Positions 23,773 through 33,774 of a DNA stretch of 34,772 bases are shown one piece after another; the stretch's first letter is position 1; every line of letters begins with the position of its first letter. The stretch comes from SIG480 sp045586595 (GTDB lineage Bacteria > Bacillota > Clostridia > Oscillospirales > JAAYXM01), in assembly GCA_045586595.1 (NCBI GenBank), contig JAZNAQ010000013.1:1-34772 (forward strand), in the 5' to 3' direction. The position numbers were made by a program, and so were the translations under genes. The notes under the pieces are model-generated. The model saw only the letters and a program-made list of their open reading frames with translations. It had not been told where the DNA came from and made no database searches.

Positions 23773-25194
23773 ATGGGAGGATTTTTTGGCGCAATAAGCC
23801 GCGGTGATGCTCTCGGTGATGTTTTTTTTGGTACGGACTATCATTCACACCTTGGAACACGCCGTGCGGGAATCGCTGTGTATGATAAAGAAATTGGATT
23901 GCAACGCGAAATCCACAATATACAAAACTCACCGTTTCGCACTAAGTTTGAGCATGTGTTTGACGACATGAAGGGCACGTCGGCCATCGGTTGTATCAGC
24001 GATTATGACCCGCAACCGCTCCTTATTCGCTCAAATCTCGGTACTTATGCTATCTGTATTATAGGTCTTATAAACAACGCTGATGAGCTGATAAAAAAGT
24101 ACCTTGAATTTGGCGGTCACTTTGATGCCATGACAAGCGGAGGTGTTAACAACACCGAGCTTGTAGCAGCCCTCATAAATCAGAAAAAAGATTTCGTTGA
24201 GGGAATCAGGTTTGCACAGAGCCAGATAGAGGGTACGGCGTCTATACTTATTCTTTGTGACGACGGTTCGATTATAGCGGCGCGTGACCGCTTGGGCAGA
24301 ATACCTGTCATGATAGGTAAGAATGAAGATGGATACTGTGTATCATTTGAGGCATTTGCATACACCAAGCTCGGTTACGAACCCGAGCGGGAGCTTGGCC
24401 CTGCTGAGATAGTAAAGCTTACGTTGGATGGTGTAACACAGCTTGCACCGCCGGGCAAAGAAATGCGGATGTGTGCTTTCTTGTGGAGCTATTACGGTTA
24501 CCCAACCTCTACCTATGAGGGAGTAAATGTCGAGATGATGCGTTATCGCAACGGTGCGATTATGGCACGCAACGATAAGGAAAACGGCAAAATCGATGAC
24601 ATTGATTATGTAGGAGGTGTGCCGGATTCAGGAACACCGCACGCAATCGGCTATGCAAATGAAAGTGGAATTCCGTTTGCCCGTGCATTTATCAAATATA
24701 CCCCAACGTGGGCGAGAAGCTTTACCCCAACTCAGCAAAAAGAACGCAATAAGGTCGCAAAGATGAAGCAGATACCTGTACATGAGCTCATTCAGGACAA
24801 GAGCCTGCTGTTTGTGGATGACTCTATAGTCAGAGGTACGCAGCTTCGCGAAACCGTAGAGTTCTTGTATGATAACGGCGCAAAGGCTGTTCATATGCGC
24901 TCGGCTTGTCCGCCGATTATGTACGGCTGTAAATATCTTAACTTCTCGAGAGCAACAAACGATATGGAGCTTATAGCCCGACGCACAATAATGGAGCTTG
25001 AGGGCGAAGAAGGCTTTAACCATATAGAAGAATATAGTGATTCGAAAACAGAGCGCGGTAAGAAACTCCGTGAAACAATCGGAAAAGAACTTCATCTTGC
25101 TTCGCTTGATTTTCAGTCACTTGAAGGTGTGCTTGAGTCAATAGGCATAGAGCCCTGTAAGCTCTGCACATACTGCTGGAACGGAAAGGAATAG
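23773..25194 (+). CDS. purF: Amidophosphoribosyltransferase-like protein lacking the catalytic N-terminal cysteine
   Basis: 473 aa. The C-terminal half is a clear phosphoribosyltransferase, with VGGVPDSGTPHAIGYA and the PRPP loop FVDDSIVRGTQ (about 347-357). It makes phosphoribosylamine in the first purine step. The N-terminal half has the class II glutaminase fold but starts MGGFFGAISRGD, where active enzymes need Cys at position 1 after Met removal. The usual substrate-binding HxRYST and HNGN blocks read GCISDYDP and IGLINN. An in-frame TAA stands 18 nt before the ATG with no Cys codon between, so a missed start is excluded. Glutamine use is probably lost; free ammonia or a partner might serve. 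The C-terminus has CKLCTYC. AGGAGGG precedes the start. Confidence 0.9.
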   Translation: MGGFFGAISRGDALGDVFFGTDYHSHLGTRRAGIAVYDKEIGLQREIHNIQNSPFRTKFEHVFDDMKGTSAIGCISDYDPQPLLIRSNLGTYAICIIGLINNADELIKKYLEFGGHFDAMTSGGVNNTELVAALINQKKDFVEGIRFAQSQIEGTASILILCDDGSIIAARDRLGRIPVMIGKNEDGYCVSFEAFAYTKLGYEPERELGPAEIVKLTLDGVTQLAPPGKEMRMCAFLWSYYGYPTSTYEGVNVEMMRYRNGAIMARNDKENGKIDDIDYVGGVPDSGTPHAIGYANESGIPFARAFIKYTPTWARSFTPTQQKERNKVAKMKQIPVHELIQDKSLLFVDDSIVRGTQLRETVEFLYDNGAKAVHMRSACPPIMYGCKYLNFSRATNDMELIARRTIMELEGEEGFNHIEEYSDSKTERGKKLRETIGKELHLASLDFQSLEGVLESIGIEPCKLCTYCWNGKE

Positions 25195-25199
25195 AAATT

Positions 25200-26240
25200 A
25201 TGAATATGCAATCTAAATCTGACAGCTACGCAGCAGCGGGCGTTGATATTACTGCAGGATATCGCGCCGTAGAACTTATGAAACAGCACATAGCCAAGAC
25301 TATGACGAGTGGAGTGTGCTCCGATGTTGGCGGTTTTGGCGGACTTTTTGAGCTTGATGTTACCGGTATGACACGCCCTGTTCTTGTAAGTGGTACAGAC
25401 GGTGTCGGAACAAAGCTTAAAATCGCATTCCTTCTTGATAAACATGACACTGTCGGCATCGACTGTGTTGCAATGTGCGTAAACGATATTATATGCAGTG
25501 GTGCAAAGCCGCTTTTCTTCCTCGATTATATCGCTTGCGGGAAGAATGTCCCTGAGCGTATAGCAGATATTGTTAAGGGTGTTTGCGAGGGGTGTGTACA
25601 GTCGGGTGCCGCGCTTATAGGTGGCGAAACTGCCGAGATGCCGGGGTTCTATCCTGTTGATGAATATGACCTTGCAGGTTACTGCACAGGCGTTGTTGAT
25701 AAGTCTAAAATAATAGACAATAAAACAATGGCCGAGGGCGATGTTGTTATAGCGCTTGCTTCCAGCGGCGTTCACTCAAACGGATTTTCACTTGTTCGTA
25801 AGGTTTTCGACGTTGAAAACAGCGACATCACAAAACCGTGTGCAGAGCTTGGCGGAAAGTCTGTCGGCGAGACTCTTCTCACTCCGACTAAGATTTATGT
25901 AAAGTCAGTTCTTGCACTTCTTGAAAAGGTAAAAGTAAAGGGCATTTCTCACATAACGGGAGGTGGCTTCTATGAGAATATTCCGAGAAGCATTCCTGAG
26001 GGGCTTGGCGCAAAGATTGATAAGTCTTCAGTTAAGATTCTTCCGATATTTGACCTTATCGCCAAAACAGGCAATATCAGTGAGCGCGATATGTTCAATA
26101 CATTCAACATGGGCGTTGGTATGAGCATTGTTGTTCCGAAGGAAGATGTTGATACTGCACTTTCCATACTCCGCGAAAACGGCGAGGATGCTTATGTGAT
26201 CGGCGAGATTGTAAAATCTGATGAAAAGGTGATTTTATGA
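25200..26240 (+). CDS. purM: Phosphoribosylformylglycinamidine cyclo-ligase
   Basis: PurM closes FGAM to AIR with ATP. 346 aa, full length for the family. It starts with SYAAAGVDITAGYRAVELMK, then VSGTDGVGTKLKIAF, GGETAEMPGFY and HITGGGFYENIPR. The ATG follows AAGGA at the purF end, 5 bp after its stop. It overlaps purN by 4 bp (ATGA), so the two are probably coupled in translation. Confidence 0.97.
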   Translation: MNMQSKSDSYAAAGVDITAGYRAVELMKQHIAKTMTSGVCSDVGGFGGLFELDVTGMTRPVLVSGTDGVGTKLKIAFLLDKHDTVGIDCVAMCVNDIICSGAKPLFFLDYIACGKNVPERIADIVKGVCEGCVQSGAALIGGETAEMPGFYPVDEYDLAGYCTGVVDKSKIIDNKTMAEGDVVIALASSGVHSNGFSLVRKVFDVENSDITKPCAELGGKSVGETLLTPTKIYVKSVLALLEKVKVKGISHITGGGFYENIPRSIPEGLGAKIDKSSVKILPIFDLIAKTGNISERDMFNTFNMGVGMSIVVPKEDVDTALSILRENGEDAYVIGEIVKSDEKVIL

Positions 26241-26842
26241 GACGCGCGCGCATAGCGGTTCTCGTTTCCGGCGGGGGAACAAATCTTCAGGCCCTTATTG
26301 ATGCACAAGACAAAGGGGTTCTTACAAATGGCAGAATAGAGCTTGTTATATCAAATAAAGAAGGCGCATATGCGCTAGAACGTGCGGCCAAGGCAGGCAT
26401 TGCTTCTGCGGTGGTGTCAAAAAAAGAACTTGGCAGCATGGCCGCGTTTGAAGAGAAACTCATAAGCCTTATTGAGGAGAATCGGATTGATATAATCGTC
26501 CTTGCGGGATTTATGGTTATTCTCAGTGAGAGATTTACAAGCCGTTATCCGAAGAGAATAATAAATGTTCACCCATCGCTTATCCCATCGTTCTGCGGCG
26601 AGGGCTTCTATGGCCTTAGGGTACATGAGGCCGCGCTTGAATATGGCGTAAAGGTCACCGGGGCTACGGTACATTTTGTAAACGAAATACCCGACGGCGG
26701 TGAAATAATTATGCAGAAGGCCGTAAACATTCGCGAGGGTGATACACCCGAGACTCTTCAAAAAAGAGTTATGCGCCTTGCTGAATGGAAGATACTCCCA
26801 GCAGCGGTTGAGAAGGTATGCGCAGGTATAGTTTCAAAGTAA
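26237..26842 (+). CDS. purN: Phosphoribosylglycinamide formyltransferase (10-formyl-THF dependent)
   Basis: 201 aa, the folate-dependent GAR transformylase. It has RIAVLVSGGGTNLQAL at the start and the catalytic Asn110, His112 (NVHPSLIPSF) and Asp153 (IPDGGEI). It takes 10-formyl-THF, which the fhs gene at the end of the operon can make. The start overlaps the purM stop. Confidence 0.97.
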   Translation: MRRARIAVLVSGGGTNLQALIDAQDKGVLTNGRIELVISNKEGAYALERAAKAGIASAVVSKKELGSMAAFEEKLISLIEENRIDIIVLAGFMVILSERFTSRYPKRIINVHPSLIPSFCGEGFYGLRVHEAALEYGVKVTGATVHFVNEIPDGGEIIMQKAVNIREGDTPETLQKRVMRLAEWKILPAAVEKVCAGIVSK

Positions 26843-26859
26843 CTGAAAGGAAAGTCATA

Positions 26860-27579
26860 ATGAATATATATGAAGTAAATGATATTGCAAAGCAGGTAGA
26901 GGGCAACTCATATGTTGGCCGCGGAATTGTAATCGGCAAAAGTGCTGACGGCAAAAAGGCATGTACGGCTTATTTTATCATGGGCAGAAGTGCAAACAGC
27001 CGTAACCGCATTTTTACGGAGAAGAACGGAGAGGTTTTCACCGAGCCCTTTGATGCATCAAAGGTTGAGGACCCGAGCCTCATTATCTATGCCGCAATTC
27101 GTCAGTTTGAAAACAAGCTCATTGTCACAAACGGCAATCAGACAGATACAATATATGATTTTGTGAAAGAGGGAAAGGGCTTTAGAGAATCGCTCAAGAC
27201 ACGCGAATTCGAGCCTGATGCACCGAACTTCACACCGCGCATAAGCGGTATGGCCACATTTGCAGACGGTGATTTTTCATATGAAATGAGCATCTTAAAG
27301 AGCATAGACGAGAAGGGGAGCGACTGCTGCCGTTATACATACGATTATCCTTCGGTTGCGGGGCTTGGTCATTTCATTCATACATATGTTTGTGACGGAA
27401 ACCCCATTCCGACTTTTCAGGGCGAGCCTGAGCGCGTAGCTATTCCGGACGATATAGACGAATTTACCAACACGCTTTGGAATGCACTTGATAACGATAA
27501 CAAGATTTCGCTTTATGTACGTTATACAGACCTCGCAAGCGGTAAGATAGAAAACCGCATGATAAACAAGAATAAGTAA
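26860..27579 (+). CDS. purO: IMP cyclohydrolase, PurO type
   Basis: 239 aa, resembling the stand-alone IMP cyclohydrolase family first known from archaea. It closes FAICAR to IMP, the last step of the pathway. N-terminal blocks are GNSYVGRGIVIGKSADGKKACTAYFIMGRSANSRNR, and later PSLIIYAAIRQ and CCRYTYDYPSVAGLGHFIHTY. The ATG at 26860 with GAAAGGAAAG before it is preferred over an earlier in-frame start at 26818 inside purN. It lies next to the AICAR formyltransferase, and together they replace bifunctional PurH. Confidence 0.88.
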   Translation: MNIYEVNDIAKQVEGNSYVGRGIVIGKSADGKKACTAYFIMGRSANSRNRIFTEKNGEVFTEPFDASKVEDPSLIIYAAIRQFENKLIVTNGNQTDTIYDFVKEGKGFRESLKTREFEPDAPNFTPRISGMATFADGDFSYEMSILKSIDEKGSDCCRYTYDYPSVAGLGHFIHTYVCDGNPIPTFQGEPERVAIPDDIDEFTNTLWNALDNDNKISLYVRYTDLASGKIENRMINKNK

Positions 27580-27591
27580 GGAGAGTCACAA

Positions 27592-28776
27592 ATGAAAGAA
27601 TTTGAACTTAAATACGGCTGTAACCCGAATCAGAAGCCTGCAAAAATATTTATGAGTGACGGCTCTGACCTTCCGATTGAAATCCTTTCGGGAAGACCGG
27701 GATATATTAACTTTCTTGATGCATTCAATTCATGGCAGCTTGTAAAAGAGCTCAAAGAGGCTCTTGGCCTGCCTGCCGCAACCTCATTTAAGCATGTAAG
27801 CCCTACCTCTGCTGCTGTAGGTATTCCGCTCTCGGACAAGCTTAAAAAAGCTTGCTTCGTGGATGATGTTGAAGGGCTTGATGAGTCGCCTCTTGCTTGT
27901 GCTTATGCAAGAGCTCGTGGAACAGACCGTATGTGCTCATTTGGCGACTGGGTTGCGCTTTCTGATGTCTGCGATGTTACAACAGCAAATATGATTAAGC
28001 GTGAGGTTTCCGACGGAGTTATCGCTCCGGGATACGAGCCCGAGGCTCTTGAAATCCTCAAGACAAAGCGTAAGGGTAACTATAACATCGTAAAGATTAA
28101 CCCCAACTATGTCCCGCAGGAAGTTGAGCATAAGCATGTGTTCGGCATTACCTTTGAGCAGGGAAGAAATAACTTTAAAATAGACCGCGAGCTTCTTTCA
28201 AATGTTGTAACAGCAAACAAGGATATTCCTGAAGAAGCGCTGCGTGACCTTATAGTTGCGCTCATCACGCTCAAATATACACAGTCAAACTCTGTTTGCT
28301 ATGCTGTTGACGGCCAGGCGATCGGCGTAGGTGCAGGCCAGCAGTCGCGTATACACTGCACACGCCTTGCAGGCACAAAGGCTGATACATGGTTCTTGCG
28401 TCAGCATGAAAAGGTCTTGAATCTCCCGTTCAAGGAAGACATCGGCAGACCTGACCGCGATAATGTAATAGACGGTTATATCAATAAGAATGAGGAAGAC
28501 GTTACTGCAGACGGCAACTGGGAAAAATACTTCACCCGCAAGCCTGAGCCGTTTACAGCAGAAGAGATGCGAGCATACCTCGACACAATCGACGGCGTTG
28601 CTCTCGGCTCAGACGCATTCTTCCCGTTTGCAGATAACATTGACCGCGCTTCGCAGAGCGGTGTTAAGTATATTGCAGAGCCGGGCGGCTCTATCCGTGA
28701 CGACATTGTTATAGAGTGCTGTGATAAGCACGGTATGGCAATGGCATTTACTGGGATGCGTTTGTTCCACCATTAA
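27592..28776 (+). CDS. purV: Stand-alone AICAR formyltransferase (PurH C-terminal domain, PurV type)
   Basis: 394 aa matching only the transformylase half of PurH. It starts FELKYGCNPNQKPA, has SFKHVSPTSAAVG (with the conserved Lys-His), YTQSNSVCYAVDGQAIGVGAGQQSRIHC and SDAFFPFADNID. It moves the formyl group of 10-formyl-THF to AICAR. The MGS-like cyclohydrolase domain of PurH (about 200 aa) is absent, and PurO just upstream supplies that step. An AAGGAGAG site precedes the ATG. Confidence 0.93.
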   Translation: MKEFELKYGCNPNQKPAKIFMSDGSDLPIEILSGRPGYINFLDAFNSWQLVKELKEALGLPAATSFKHVSPTSAAVGIPLSDKLKKACFVDDVEGLDESPLACAYARARGTDRMCSFGDWVALSDVCDVTTANMIKREVSDGVIAPGYEPEALEILKTKRKGNYNIVKINPNYVPQEVEHKHVFGITFEQGRNNFKIDRELLSNVVTANKDIPEEALRDLIVALITLKYTQSNSVCYAVDGQAIGVGAGQQSRIHCTRLAGTKADTWFLRQHEKVLNLPFKEDIGRPDRDNVIDGYINKNEEDVTADGNWEKYFTRKPEPFTAEEMRAYLDTIDGVALGSDAFFPFADNIDRASQSGVKYIAEPGGSIRDDIVIECCDKHGMAMAFTGMRLFHH

Positions 28777-28793
28777 TATACGGAGGTCTATCC

Positions 28794-30062
28794 ATGAAAG
28801 TTATGGTTGTCGGTGGCGGCGGAAGAGAGCATGCCATCATAAAAAAGATAAAACTCAATAAGAATGTATCCGAAATTTTTGCATTACCCGGAAACGGAGG
28901 TATGGCAAACGATGCTACCTGCGTAAATATCGGGGCAAAGGATATCGACGCAATAGTTGATTTTGCACTGTCAAATAAAATTGACTATGCAATCGTCGCG
29001 CCTGATGACCCGCTTGTTCTCGGTGCGGTTGACGCGCTTGAGGAGAAGGGAATACCGTGCTTCGGCCCTCGCGCAAATGCCGCGATAATTGAAGGCAGTA
29101 AGGTGTTTTCCAAAAACCTTATGAAAAAGTACGACATACCGACTGCGCAGTATGAAGTGTTTGATAATATGGATGCTGCGCTCAAATACCTTGAAGCTGC
29201 ACCAATCCCGACGGTTGTAAAGGCAGATGGCTTGGCACTTGGTAAGGGCGTAATAATCGCAGAAACACGCGATGGGGCGATGGATGCCGTAAAGTCAATG
29301 ATGCAGGATAAGGCATTCGGCAAGAGCGGTGAAACGATAGTTATTGAGGAGTTCCTTACAGGCCCCGAGGTTTCCGTGCTTGCTTTTACCGACGGCGAGA
29401 CGGTTGTCCCCATGGTTTCTTCAATGGACCATAAGAGAATAGGCGATAACGATACAGGTCTTAATACGGGCGGTATGGGTACCGTTGCACCTAACCCGTA
29501 TTATACAGATGAAGTTGCAGCTGAGTGCATGAAAAAAATCTTTCTTCCAACAATGCGGGCAATGAACGAAGAGGGAAGAACGTTTAAGGGTTGCCTTTAT
29601 TTCGGGCTCATGCTCACCCCGTCAGGCCCCAAGGTCATAGAATATAACTGCCGTTTCGGCGACCCCGAAACACAGGTTGTTCTTCCGCTTCTTGAGTCTG
29701 ATCTTTTAACAGTCATGCAGGCTGTAACAAACGGCAAGCTCAAGGATGTAAATGTCCGTTTCAGCGAGAAAAACGCCTGTTGTGTTATCATGGCTTCAAA
29801 GGGATACCCTACAGATTACGAAAAAGGGTTTGAAATGACAATTCCTGCAGATATTGCAGATAATGTGTATGTTGCAGGTGCGAAACTCGAAGGGGATAAG
29901 CTCCTTACAAATGGCGGACGCGTTCTTGGCGCAACTGCAATTGCAAACACATTAAAGGGCGCAATAGACGGCGCATATAAGCTTGTATCCGAAATTCACT
30001 TTGATAACGCATATTATCGCAGTGACATCGGCGCAAAAGCGCTCAAAGCAAGGGAGGAATAA
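28794..30062 (+). CDS. purD: Phosphoribosylamine-glycine ligase
   Basis: 422 aa ATP-grasp enzyme that joins phosphoribosylamine and glycine, using the unstable PurF product. MKVMVVGGGGREHAII at the start, VVKADGLALGKGVIIA, DHKRIGDNDTGLNTGGMGT and VIEYNCRFGDPETQ are diagnostic. ACGGAGGT precedes the ATG. It is complete and lies 5 bp before purL. Confidence 0.97.
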   Translation: MKVMVVGGGGREHAIIKKIKLNKNVSEIFALPGNGGMANDATCVNIGAKDIDAIVDFALSNKIDYAIVAPDDPLVLGAVDALEEKGIPCFGPRANAAIIEGSKVFSKNLMKKYDIPTAQYEVFDNMDAALKYLEAAPIPTVVKADGLALGKGVIIAETRDGAMDAVKSMMQDKAFGKSGETIVIEEFLTGPEVSVLAFTDGETVVPMVSSMDHKRIGDNDTGLNTGGMGTVAPNPYYTDEVAAECMKKIFLPTMRAMNEEGRTFKGCLYFGLMLTPSGPKVIEYNCRFGDPETQVVLPLLESDLLTVMQAVTNGKLKDVNVRFSEKNACCVIMASKGYPTDYEKGFEMTIPADIADNVYVAGAKLEGDKLLTNGGRVLGATAIANTLKGAIDGAYKLVSEIHFDNAYYRSDIGAKALKAREE

Positions 30063-30067
30063 CTCGA

Positions 30068-33000
30068 ATGGTATATAGAGTATATGTAGAAAAGAAAAAA
30101 GACCTTGCAAACGAAGCTCGTGCACTTCTTTCAGATGCGCGCACCTTGCTCGGTATTGAAAATCTTACGGATGTACGTATCATAAACCGCTACGATGCAG
30201 AGAATATTACCTCTGAGCTTTTTGAGTATGCAAAAAATACGGTTTTCTCAGAGCCGCAGCTCGATATTGCGACAGAAGAGGTAGACCTTTCAGGCGCTGT
30301 TGTCTTTGCAGTAGAGTACTAGCCCGGTCAGTTTGACCACCGCGCCGATTCTGCTGCACAGTGCATACAGATAATCTCTCAGGGCGACAGGCCTACAGTA
30401 CGCACAGCAAAGGTTTATGCACTTTACGGCAATCTTTCTGATTCTGAAATTGCCGAAATCAAAAAATACGTTATTAACCCCGTGGAGGCTAGAGAGGCTT
30501 CTCTTGAAAAACCCGAAACATTAAAGGTTGATTATGATATTCCGACAGAGGTAAAAACGCTTGACGGCTTTATAGAGCTTGACCGCAAGGGGCTTGAGGG
30601 CTTCGTTGCGGAGTATGGCCTTGCTATGGATGCAGACGACATTGAGTTCTGCCAGGGCTACTTTAAAAAAGAGGGCAGAAACCCGACCATTACCGAAATC
30701 CGTATGATTGACACATACTGGTCTGACCACTGCCGTCATACAACCTTCCTCACAACTATTGACGACGTTAAGTTTGAGGACGAGCTTTTGCAGAACACTT
30801 ATAATGAATACATCGAAACACGCAAGGAACTTGGCAGAACAAAACCGATTTGCCTTATGGACCTTGCGACGGTTGCAGTAAAATATCTCAGAAAGAACGG
30901 CAAGCTTGATAAGCTTGACGAATCTGAAGAAATAAACGCATGTACCGTAAAGATTGATGTTGAAGTGGATGGGAAGGTTGAGCCGTGGCTTCTCCTGTTT
31001 AAAAACGAAACACACAACCATCCTACAGAAATAGAGCCATTCGGCGGTGCGGCAACATGTATAGGCGGAGCTATCCGTGACCCGCTCTCAGGCCGTTCAT
31101 ACGTCTACGGCGCAATGCGTGTAACAGGCGCGGCAGACCCGCTTAAGCCGGTAAGCGAAACAATTAAGGGCAAACTCCCGCAGAGAAAAATTGTTACTAC
31201 TGCCGCTGCGGGGTATTCGTCCTATGGTAACCAGATAGGCCTTGCAACAGGTATAGTTGATGAAATTTATCACGACGGATATGCTGCAAAGCGTATGGAA
31301 ATTGGTGCTGTTATTGCGGCAGCTCCGCAGGAGAATGTCCGCCGCGAACGCCCTGCTCCGGGAGATGTTGTAATTCTCCTCGGCGGAAGCACAGGCCGCG
31401 ACGGTTGCGGCGGCGCAACCGGCTCTTCAAAGTCTCATACAGCGTCTTCTCTTGAGACTTGCGGCGCAGAGGTTCAGAAGGGTAACGCTCCTGAAGAGCG
31501 TAAGCTCCAGCGACTTTTCAGAAACGCTGAGGCAAGCAAGCTTATTAAGCGTTGCAACGACTTTGGCGCAGGCGGTGTATCTGTTGCGATAGGTGAGCTT
31601 GCAGACGGTTTGGAGATTAACCTTAACGCAGTTCCTAAGAAATATGAAGGCCTTGACGGAACAGAGCTTGCAATAAGCGAATCTCAGGAGCGTATGGCTG
31701 TTGTTATTGCGGCAGAGGACACTGACAAGTTCCTCAGCCTTGCAGCAAGTGAAAACCTGCAGGCGTGTCCGGTAGCTCGTGTTACTGAAAGTCCTCGCCT
31801 TGTTATGCACTGGAACGGCAAGACAATAGTAGATATCAGCCGTGAGTTCTTAAACTCCAACGGTGCAGAGAAGCATATCAGTATAGAGACATCAAAGCCT
31901 GCACTGTGCGAGCAGACAGTTTCCGGAGGCTTTGTTGATAATTATAAGAGAATTGCACAGGACCTCAACATCTGCTCAAAGCGTGGTCTTTCTGAGCGTT
32001 TTGACTCTACAATCGGTGCAGGAACAGTCCTTATGCCGTTTGGTGGCAAGAATCAGCTTACTCCTATCCAGGCAATGGTACAAAAGGTTTCTGTTGAGAA
32101 GAAGCACACCGACGATTGCTCATTTATGTCATGGGGATACAACCCGTTCCTTACGGAACAGAGCCCGTATCACGGTGCATATATGGCAGTAGTCGAGTCT
32201 GTATGTAAGCTTATTGCAACCGGTGCAGACTTTAGTGACGTATATCTTACATTCCAGGAATACTTCGAGAAGCTCGGCCGAGATGCTAAGCGTTGGGGCA
32301 AACCGCTTGCGGCACTCCTCGGTGCGTTCAAGGCACAGAAGGAGCTTGGTATCGGCTCAATCGGCGGTAAGGACTCCATGAGCGGCTCGTTTGAGAATCT
32401 CGATGTTCCTCCTACTCTCGTATCTTTTGCCGTAACAATGGGCAAGGTTGCAGACGTTGTATCTCCGGAGTTCAAGAAAGCAGGCAACAAAGTTATTTGC
32501 ATTTCTCCCGAGTATGACGAAAACAATCTCCCCAAGACTGACTCACTCCTTAAAGTATTTGATAAGGTAACTGCTCTCATGCGCAGCGGTAAGGCGGTTG
32601 CTTGCTATACTCCGGGGCTTGGCGGTATCGCTGAAGCTGTTATGAAAATGTCTTTCGGCAACGGCCTCGGCTTTAAGTTTAATGACGGTATATCTGTTTC
32701 TGACCTGTTTAAGTATAGCTATGCTTCGTTTGTTCTTGAAGTATGTGATGACGCTCAGGGTGAGATGACACTCGGTGTTGTGACAGACGATAATAAGCTT
32801 ACACTCGCAGGCGAGAGCATAGGGCTTTCTGAGCTTCTCGGTATATATGAAGATAAACTCGAGAGCGTATACAGCTGCAATATAGCAGACAGAAACGGCC
32901 CGATGCAGAACTTTGAGTACAGCGCAAAAGAGCGCAAGGCTCCGGCTGTAAAGACAGCAAAGCCAAAGGTGCTTATCCCTGCATTCCCGGGTACAAACTG

Positions 33001-33757
33001 TGAGTATGACTCTGCAAAGGCAGTACGTGATGCGGGGGCCGAGCCTGAAATCATTGTTATAAACAACCTTACATCTGACGGTATCCGCGCAAGTGTTGAT
33101 AAGTTTGCAAATGCGCTGTCTGATGCACAGATTGTGTTTATACCCGGTGGCTTCTCGGGCGGTGACGAGCCTGACGGAAGCGGTAAGTTCATAACCGCGT
33201 TCTTCAGAAACGCAGCAGTAAAGGACGGCGTACACGACCTTCTAAATAACCGCGACGGACTTATGTGCGGTATCTGTAACGGCTTCCAGGCGCTTATAAA
33301 GCTCGGCCTTGTTCCGTACGGTAAGATTATTGATACTGACGAGAACTGCCCGACGCTTACATTTAACACAATCGCACGCCACCAGTCGCGTATTGTTCAT
33401 ACACGAATTGCGTCGAACAAGTCGCCGTGGCTTGCGCTTACAAATGTCGGAGATGTATACACAGTTCCGATTTCTCACGGCGAAGGTCGCTTCCTTGCTG
33501 ATGAAAAGCTTATACATGAGCTTGCAGCAAACGGCCAGATTGCAACACAGTATGTTGACCTCTCTGGCAACGCTACAAGCGATGTTCACTTTAACCCGAA
33601 TGACTCAATGTATGCAATCGAGGGTATCACATCACCTGATGGCAGAGTGTTCGGTAAGATGGGCCATAGCGAACGCATAGGCTCCGGCCTTTACAAAAAT
33701 GTACCGGGTAACTATGATATCCGTATGTTTGAGGCGGGAGTCCGATACTTTAAATAA
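30068..33757 (+). pseudogene. purL: Phosphoribosylformylglycinamidine synthase, large type, with an in-frame TAG at codon 85
   Basis: The long single-chain PurL turns FGAR and glutamine into FGAM. One reading frame runs from the ATG at 30068 (MVYRVYVEKKKDL) to 33757, 1,229 residues if read through. Codon 85 (30320-30322) is TAG in the sequence FAVEY-stop-PGQFDHRADSAAQC. I recall leucine at this place in relatives, one base away (TTG). After the stop the PurL signature continues intact: the synthase core (DTYWSDHCRHTTF, NETHNHPTEIEPFGGAATC) and the C-terminal glutaminase (MCGICNGFQAL with its Cys, SHGEGRF). A GTG at 30482 could restart a 1,091-aa product but has no ribosome site. The stop cuts off the PurS-like N-terminal domain. 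Recent mutation or sequence error are both possible. Confidence 0.88.
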
Positions 33758-33774
33758 GCTGTGAGGGATAAAAA

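Noticed and set aside
30320..30322. TAG reassigned to an amino acid in this genome
   Set aside because: trpS and purF end at TAG at their normal lengths, and the sigma gene lesion is TAA, so a general code change does not fit.
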